Source: Maricaulis sp963975345 (GTDB lineage: Bacteria; Pseudomonadota; Alphaproteobacteria; Caulobacterales; Maricaulaceae). From it: 64,000 bases of DNA. Position numbers and translations under genes: made by a program. Below, piece by piece: positions 60,308 through 64,000 of the stretch. Every line of letters begins with the position of its first letter. Position 1 is the first letter of the stretch. Below the pieces are notes generated by a model. The model worked only from the letters and a program-made list of their open reading frames with translations. It did not search any database and had not been told where the DNA came from. The stretch is from NCBI RefSeq assembly GCF_963975345.1, contig NZ_CAXBGE010000007.1, positions 62,001-126,000 of the forward strand. The letters are read 5' to 3'.

Positions 60308-61111
60308 TCAGATATCTGCTTCCCCACCTTCGCCATCATCATCCATGAAGTCGACATGGAATGTGCGTTGATCTTCAGCATCCAGCGGATCTTCATCGGC
60401 CATATCGCCTTCACTGCGACCGGGGTCAGGCATGAAGAAATCAGCCGGGATGCGCGCATCGAGCAGGCCGGCTGCCTTGAGATCGGCTTGCCCGGGCAAA
60501 TCGCCGATTGCCGCCAGTCCGAAATACTCGAGAAAGCGCGGCGTGGTGCCATAGGTCAAAGGCCGGCCCGGCGTGCGGCGGCGGCCACGCGGACGGATCC
60601 AACGCAGTTCGAACAGCAGGTCGAGCGTGCCTTTCGAGACCGCGACGCCGCGAATCTCCTCGATCTCGGCCCGCGTCACCGGCTGGTGATAGCCAATGAT
60701 GGACAGGGTTTCGAGCGCCGCTTGCGATAGCTTGCGCGGCTCCTGACGGACTTCGTTGAGGGCTTCGGCCAGATCGGGCGCCGTCTCGAAGCGCCAGCGT
60801 CCGCCGACATCGACCAGACGCACGCCGCGCGAGGCGTATTCCTCGGCCAAGGCGGCGAGCAGGGCCTGGATATTGGCTTCCAGCGGAAGTCGCCCGATCA
60901 GGGTTTCTTCGTCAAGCGGTTCGGCGGCGGCAAACAAGAGCGCTTCGAGCAAGCGCAGATTTTGCCGCTGCGTGTCGACCGCCAACCTCAGACCGAGCGC
61001 CTCAGAGGCCTCGCGATCCGAGCTGGGGCCCTGATGCGCCGCCTGGGCACGCAGACTGGCGATTGCATCGGCGATCGGGTCAGCGGTCTGGATATCGTCT
61101 TCATCACTCAT
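60308..61111 (-). CDS. scpB: Segregation and condensation protein B
   Basis: 267 residues from the ATG at 61111, eight bases inside the scpA end. Winged-helix core with 'LLEALLFAAAEPLDEETLI', 'AALETLSIIGYHQPVTRAE' and 'EEIRGVAVSKGTLD'. A non-SMC subunit of the SMC-ScpAB condensin that organises the nucleoid. An acidic C-terminal extension (about 210-267) is longer than usual. Confidence 0.95.
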   Translation of the reverse strand: MSDEDDIQTADPIADAIASLRAQAAHQGPSSDREASEALGLRLAVDTQRQNLRLLEALLFAAAEPLDEETLIGRLPLEANIQALLAALAEEYASRGVRLVDVGGRWRFETAPDLAEALNEVRQEPRKLSQAALETLSIIGYHQPVTRAEIEEIRGVAVSKGTLDLLFELRWIRPRGRRRTPGRPLTYGTTPRFLEYFGLAAIGDLPGQADLKAAGLLDARIPADFFMPDPGRSEGDMADEDPLDAEDQRTFHVDFMDDDGEGGEADI

Positions 61112-61913
61112 CAGCGGTCTCATTCCTGTCGCAGCCGCGCACATAGAGCGGTGCATAGGGCGCACGCTGGCGCAGCTGCGCCTGCCCGTCCTTGGTGATC
61201 TCAAGTGCCGCCAGCACCGAGCTGGCCCGCACCGAAATGCGTGGCGGCGGGTTGGGGCCGAGATCGGCCTCGCCCGGCAGAAGGCTATCAAATTCGCGCC
61301 AGTCTTTCATCTGCGGCAGCAGCGATTCGAACCGCGCACGCGCAGTTTCCAGACCGTAAACGCGCGGCACTTGCGGCCGGTAGACCGAGCGGGTCAAGGC
61401 CGAACGGCGCGTCGCATAGGCGCTCAACAGATCGTGCAGATCGGCCTCGTAAAGCACCGAACGGGTCGAGCGCACGCCTTCGGGCGCACCGCGCATGAAG
61501 ACATCGCGATTTTCCAGTGGCCGCGCGTGCAGCGCCTCACCGGCGGCGCGCATCGCATCAAGCCGCCGCAAACGGAAGGCCAGAGCCTGGGCCAAAACCT
61601 CAACCGGTTCTTCGTCATCGCGCGGCGGTTTGGGCAGGAGGAGTTTGGATTTGAGGAAAGCCAGCCAAGCGGCCATCACCAGATAATCAGCCGCGAGATC
61701 GAGCCGCTTTCGGCTGGCTGCAGCCATGAAGCCGAGATATTGCTCCGCCAGTTCCAGGATCGAGATGCGCGCGAGATCGATCTTTTTCTTGCGCGCCAGC
61801 GCCAACAGCAAATGCAACGGCCCTTCGAAACCATCCAGATCGACGACAAGCGCTTCCGTCTCGGCCTCTTCGGCCGCCTCGAAGCGAAGGTCTTCCTGGA
61901 AGTCGTCGGTCAC
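61104..61913 (-). CDS. scpA: Segregation and condensation protein A
   Basis: 269 residues with a GTG start at 61913. Kleisin of the SMC-ScpAB complex: 'FEGPLHLLLALARKKKIDL', 'LADYLVMAAWLAFLKSKLLL' and C-terminal winged helix. Overlaps scpB by 8 bases; the nagZ stop is 7 bases upstream. Confidence 0.96.
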   Translation of the reverse strand: MTDDFQEDLRFEAAEEAETEALVVDLDGFEGPLHLLLALARKKKIDLARISILELAEQYLGFMAAASRKRLDLAADYLVMAAWLAFLKSKLLLPKPPRDDEEPVEVLAQALAFRLRRLDAMRAAGEALHARPLENRDVFMRGAPEGVRSTRSVLYEADLHDLLSAYATRRSALTRSVYRPQVPRVYGLETARARFESLLPQMKDWREFDSLLPGEADLGPNPPPRISVRASSVLAALEITKDGQAQLRQRAPYAPLYVRGCDRNETADE

Positions 61914-61920
61914 ATCATCC

Positions 61921-62937
61921 TCAGCGCTTGGCCAGTTTCAACAATGCATTGAGCTCTGATTCGCCGGTCTCCGGATCAAAATCCTCGATCACATTGCGGG
62001 CCTGCTCGGCCAGCGCGGCCCGCTCCAGTGCCTTGCCGGCCAATCGCGGCGCCGCTTCGGCGACCTGGCGCATTTCGCCGCGATCACCATTGCAGTGTAG
62101 CAGAATATCGCAGCCGGCGCGGATCGAAGCCTCACCACGCTGGCGGAATGTGCCCGAGAGCGCCTTCATCGAGAGGTCGTCGGTCATCAGGAAACCGTCA
62201 AATCCGATCTCGCCGCGAATGACATTCTGCACCACATCGCGCGAGGTGGTGGCGGGATTTTCCGGGTCGATATCGGCATAGACAATATGCGCCGTCATCG
62301 CCATCACCGCCTTGTTGAGCTTGCGGAAAGCGGCAAAGTCCGTCTCCGAGAGCAGGCCATGCTCCTCGGCAACACGTGGCAGCGACAAATGGCTGTCGGC
62401 ATCGGCGCGGCCATGGCCTGGAATGTGTTTGATCACGGGGGCAACACCGCCCGCGATCAGCCCGTCCATCGCCGCCTGACCCAACAGGGCCACGATATCG
62501 GGTGTCTCACCGAAGGAGCGGTCACCGATAATATCGTCGGCGCCGGGAATGCGCAGATCGAGCACGGGCGCGCAATCGACATCGACGCCAACACCGCGCA
62601 GTTCATGCGCCAGAAGGCGGTGATTGAGCCGCACCGCTTCAATCGCCGCTTCCGGCTCACGTTCGAACAAATCGCCGAAATCCTGCGCTGGCGGGGCCTT
62701 GCGCCAGGTTGGCGGTTTGAGCCGGGCGACGCGTCCGCCTTCCTGATCAATCAGGATCGGCACATCACGCCCGAGCGCATCGCGCAGGCTGCCGGTCAGA
62801 CGGGTGAGCTGGCGCGGACCGTCGATATTGCGCGCAAACAGGATGAAGCCCCAGGGATCGGCATCGCGAAAGAAGGCCTTCTCGACTGTCGTCAGCTTGG
62901 GCCCCGACAATCCGTAGATCGCGGCACTGATGCTCAT
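61921..62937 (-). CDS. nagZ: Beta-N-acetylhexosaminidase (NagZ)
   Basis: 338 residues from the ATG at 62937. GH3 enzyme removing GlcNAc from anhydromuropeptides in cell-wall recycling. The substrate loop 'KHIPGHGRADADSH' and nucleophile Asp in 'MTDDLSMKALSG' are intact; 'FARNIDG' and 'DQEGGRVARL' complete the active site. Start overlaps the SPOR gene stop (ATGA). Confidence 0.97.
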   Translation of the reverse strand: MSISAAIYGLSGPKLTTVEKAFFRDADPWGFILFARNIDGPRQLTRLTGSLRDALGRDVPILIDQEGGRVARLKPPTWRKAPPAQDFGDLFEREPEAAIEAVRLNHRLLAHELRGVGVDVDCAPVLDLRIPGADDIIGDRSFGETPDIVALLGQAAMDGLIAGGVAPVIKHIPGHGRADADSHLSLPRVAEEHGLLSETDFAAFRKLNKAVMAMTAHIVYADIDPENPATTSRDVVQNVIRGEIGFDGFLMTDDLSMKALSGTFRQRGEASIRAGCDILLHCNGDRGEMRQVAEAAPRLAGKALERAALAEQARNVIEDFDPETGESELNALLKLAKR

Positions 62938-63782
62938 CGGCGCGCGACCAGGCAGTCCTGCCCGCCCTGCTGCAAGCGGGCGCAATACGCCACAGCCGCG
63001 TCGCGACTGGCAAAGGCGGCGATGCGCAGGCGGTGATAGACGCCGCGCTCAGGAATATTCACCTCGGCAACGTCCGGCGCGACACCGGCGGCGATGCTGG
63101 AAAAACGGGTCCGAAAGGCCAGCCAGGCCGCTTCGGCATCGGCTTGCGAGCGGAAAGACGCGATCTGCACCACCCACTCACCACTGGTATCAACGGCGAT
63201 GTCGGAGGCTGCCGGCGTCGCCACCGGGGCCGGCTCTGGCTCACGCACGGCTTCGCGCACGGGCGCGGCAGGCCGTGTTTCCGGCTCAACCTGTTGCGGT
63301 TGCGGCCGGTCGGGCGCTCGACGCGGTGTCACATCCGGCGTGGCGGCTGATTCAGGCGCAGGCTGATCGCCGGTCTGATCGGCGTCGACGGTCTCGATCC
63401 GCAGGGCCGGCCGGCTCTCATCGAGTGGCTCTTCTGGTCCGGGACGCGTGGTGACAGCTTCATCGCTGTGATCATCGCCGGTCAGGCGGTCATAGACATC
63501 CATGTCGGTGTCAGGCGTCTGGACGCCACCCGGATCGAGCGGCCGCTCGCGATAGGGCTCGCTATTGGCCAAAAGTCGTGGTGCACCATCGCGGCCGCTC
63601 TCGCGCAGGCCCTGATTATAGGCGCTCCACACCACTCCAAGAAACAGTACGAACACGGCAAAGGCCGCGGCCAGCAAGAGCGGGCCGCGCCGCGAATCCT
63701 CGTCGCGCGCGTCGAATGTTGCGAACTCGTCAGTCGGGGGAGCATAGGCCCCGAGGCGCGCGTCGTCGTCCTGATCCGTCAT
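62934..63782 (-). CDS. SPOR-domain membrane protein
   Basis: 282 residues. Cytoplasmic head, single transmembrane helix ('LLLAAAFAVFVLFLGVVW', about 34-51), a Pro/Glu/Thr-rich periplasmic linker of about 130 residues, and a C-terminal SPOR domain ('GEWVVQIASFRSQADAEAAW') that binds denuded glycan strands at division septa. Coupled to nagZ by 4-base overlap, linking it to cell-wall turnover. Confidence 0.92.
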   Translation of the reverse strand: MTDQDDDARLGAYAPPTDEFATFDARDEDSRRGPLLLAAAFAVFVLFLGVVWSAYNQGLRESGRDGAPRLLANSEPYRERPLDPGGVQTPDTDMDVYDRLTGDDHSDEAVTTRPGPEEPLDESRPALRIETVDADQTGDQPAPESAATPDVTPRRAPDRPQPQQVEPETRPAAPVREAVREPEPAPVATPAASDIAVDTSGEWVVQIASFRSQADAEAAWLAFRTRFSSIAAGVAPDVAEVNIPERGVYHRLRIAAFASRDAAVAYCARLQQGGQDCLVARR

Positions 63783-63897
63783 CTTGTCCTGGCGTCTGGC
63801 AATGATCCTGCGGCGCGCGAATCGCGCGTCACCCCATCACGATAACACTGTCTGCCCCATGCACTTACCGATCTCGCAGCCTGACAGGCCCGCCGCA

Positions 63898-64000
63898 TCA
63901 ATAATAGCCCTGTACGGTAAACAGTCGGCGATGCTCCTCGACCGCAAAGCGATCCGTCATGCCGGCAATATAATCGCAAACTGCGCGCGCTGTCTGCGCC
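63898..64000 (-). CDS. dgt: Deoxyguanosinetriphosphate triphosphohydrolase-like, C-terminal end only
   Basis: The last 33 codons and stop are visible, the rest being outside the window. 'AVCDYIAGMTDRFAVEEHRR' then 'LFTVQGYY' is the characteristic C-terminus of dGTPase (HD superfamily) of the alphaproteobacterial type. It would hydrolyse dGTP to deoxyguanosine and triphosphate. It precedes the SPOR gene with 115 bases between. Confidence 0.85.
   Translation of the reverse strand, partial: AQTARAVCDYIAGMTDRFAVEEHRRLFTVQGYY

Overview
The window is a GC-rich (about 60% or more by eye) chromosomal segment of an alphaproteobacterium. It is most likely from the Caulobacterales/Maricaulales (Hyphomonadaceae-like) group. 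The evidence is the dgt/SPOR/nagZ/scpAB/tatABC/serS/surE/pcm gene string, a gyrA-coaD-cyclophilin operon, divergent ssb and uvrA sharing an alphaproteobacterial GTTC-N7-GTTC LexA box, a CcrM-type methyltransferase with a RAMA domain, and many outer-membrane lipoproteins. Family names come from motif recognition by eye; no database search was run.

Layout. 1-9.3 kb: a truncated KefB/C-like antiporter, a lipoprotein amidohydrolase, a SulP transporter with DUF983, a nitrilase, a LysR regulator and a sulfotransferase. 9.5-13.2 kb: an N-formylglutamate amidohydrolase/YfcC transporter/M20 peptidase cluster. 13.4-20.1 kb: an NAD-binding protein and a LysR regulator, tRNA-Lys, queA-tgt, an EEP nuclease-fold protein and an AhpD-like protein. 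20.1-23.0 kb: an accessory islet made of palindromic repeats and a two-gene AT-rich operon (unknown protein plus an unusual CcrM-like protein). 23.2-27.9 kb: gyrA-coaD-two cyclophilins. 28.3-33.3 kb: an exported phosphodiesterase, a Cu-Zn SOD lipoprotein, an SDR-DoxX fusion and hypotheticals. 33.4-38.4 kb: ssb and uvrA, then a serine hydrolase followed by a decayed second copy of the uvrA 3' end. 38.4-44 kb: three paralogous polytopic membrane proteins, a CPBP protease and a TonB-domain protein. 44-50 kb: trmFO, two toxin-antitoxin modules, a phytoene-synthase-like protein, an Fe-type SOD and a serine hydrolase. 50-64 kb: secretion and cell-cycle housekeeping genes (secDF-yajC, M23/LysM, pcm, surE, parDE, serS, tatCBA, scpBA, nagZ, SPOR, dgt).

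How the genes work together. The right end is almost entirely membrane, secretion and chromosome-segregation housekeeping transcribed leftwards with short overlaps. The left and middle are a mosaic of exported hydrolases and membrane proteins. Foreign or mobile signals are concentrated at the inverted-repeat elements (3.0, 9.4 and 20.2-20.6 kb), the 20.7-23.0 kb islet, the uvrA remnant at 38.2 kb and three type II toxin-antitoxin loci.

The strongest candidates for something new are four. First, the islet in which a CcrM/RAMA protein has a DPPC instead of a DPPY catalytic motif, an extra N-terminal region, and a partner gene carrying a nine-cytosine tract. Second, a Tgt enzyme that has lost two of its three zinc cysteines. 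Third, the duplicated uvrA tail bracketing a serine hydrolase. Fourth, the three-paralogue membrane cluster around a CPBP protease.
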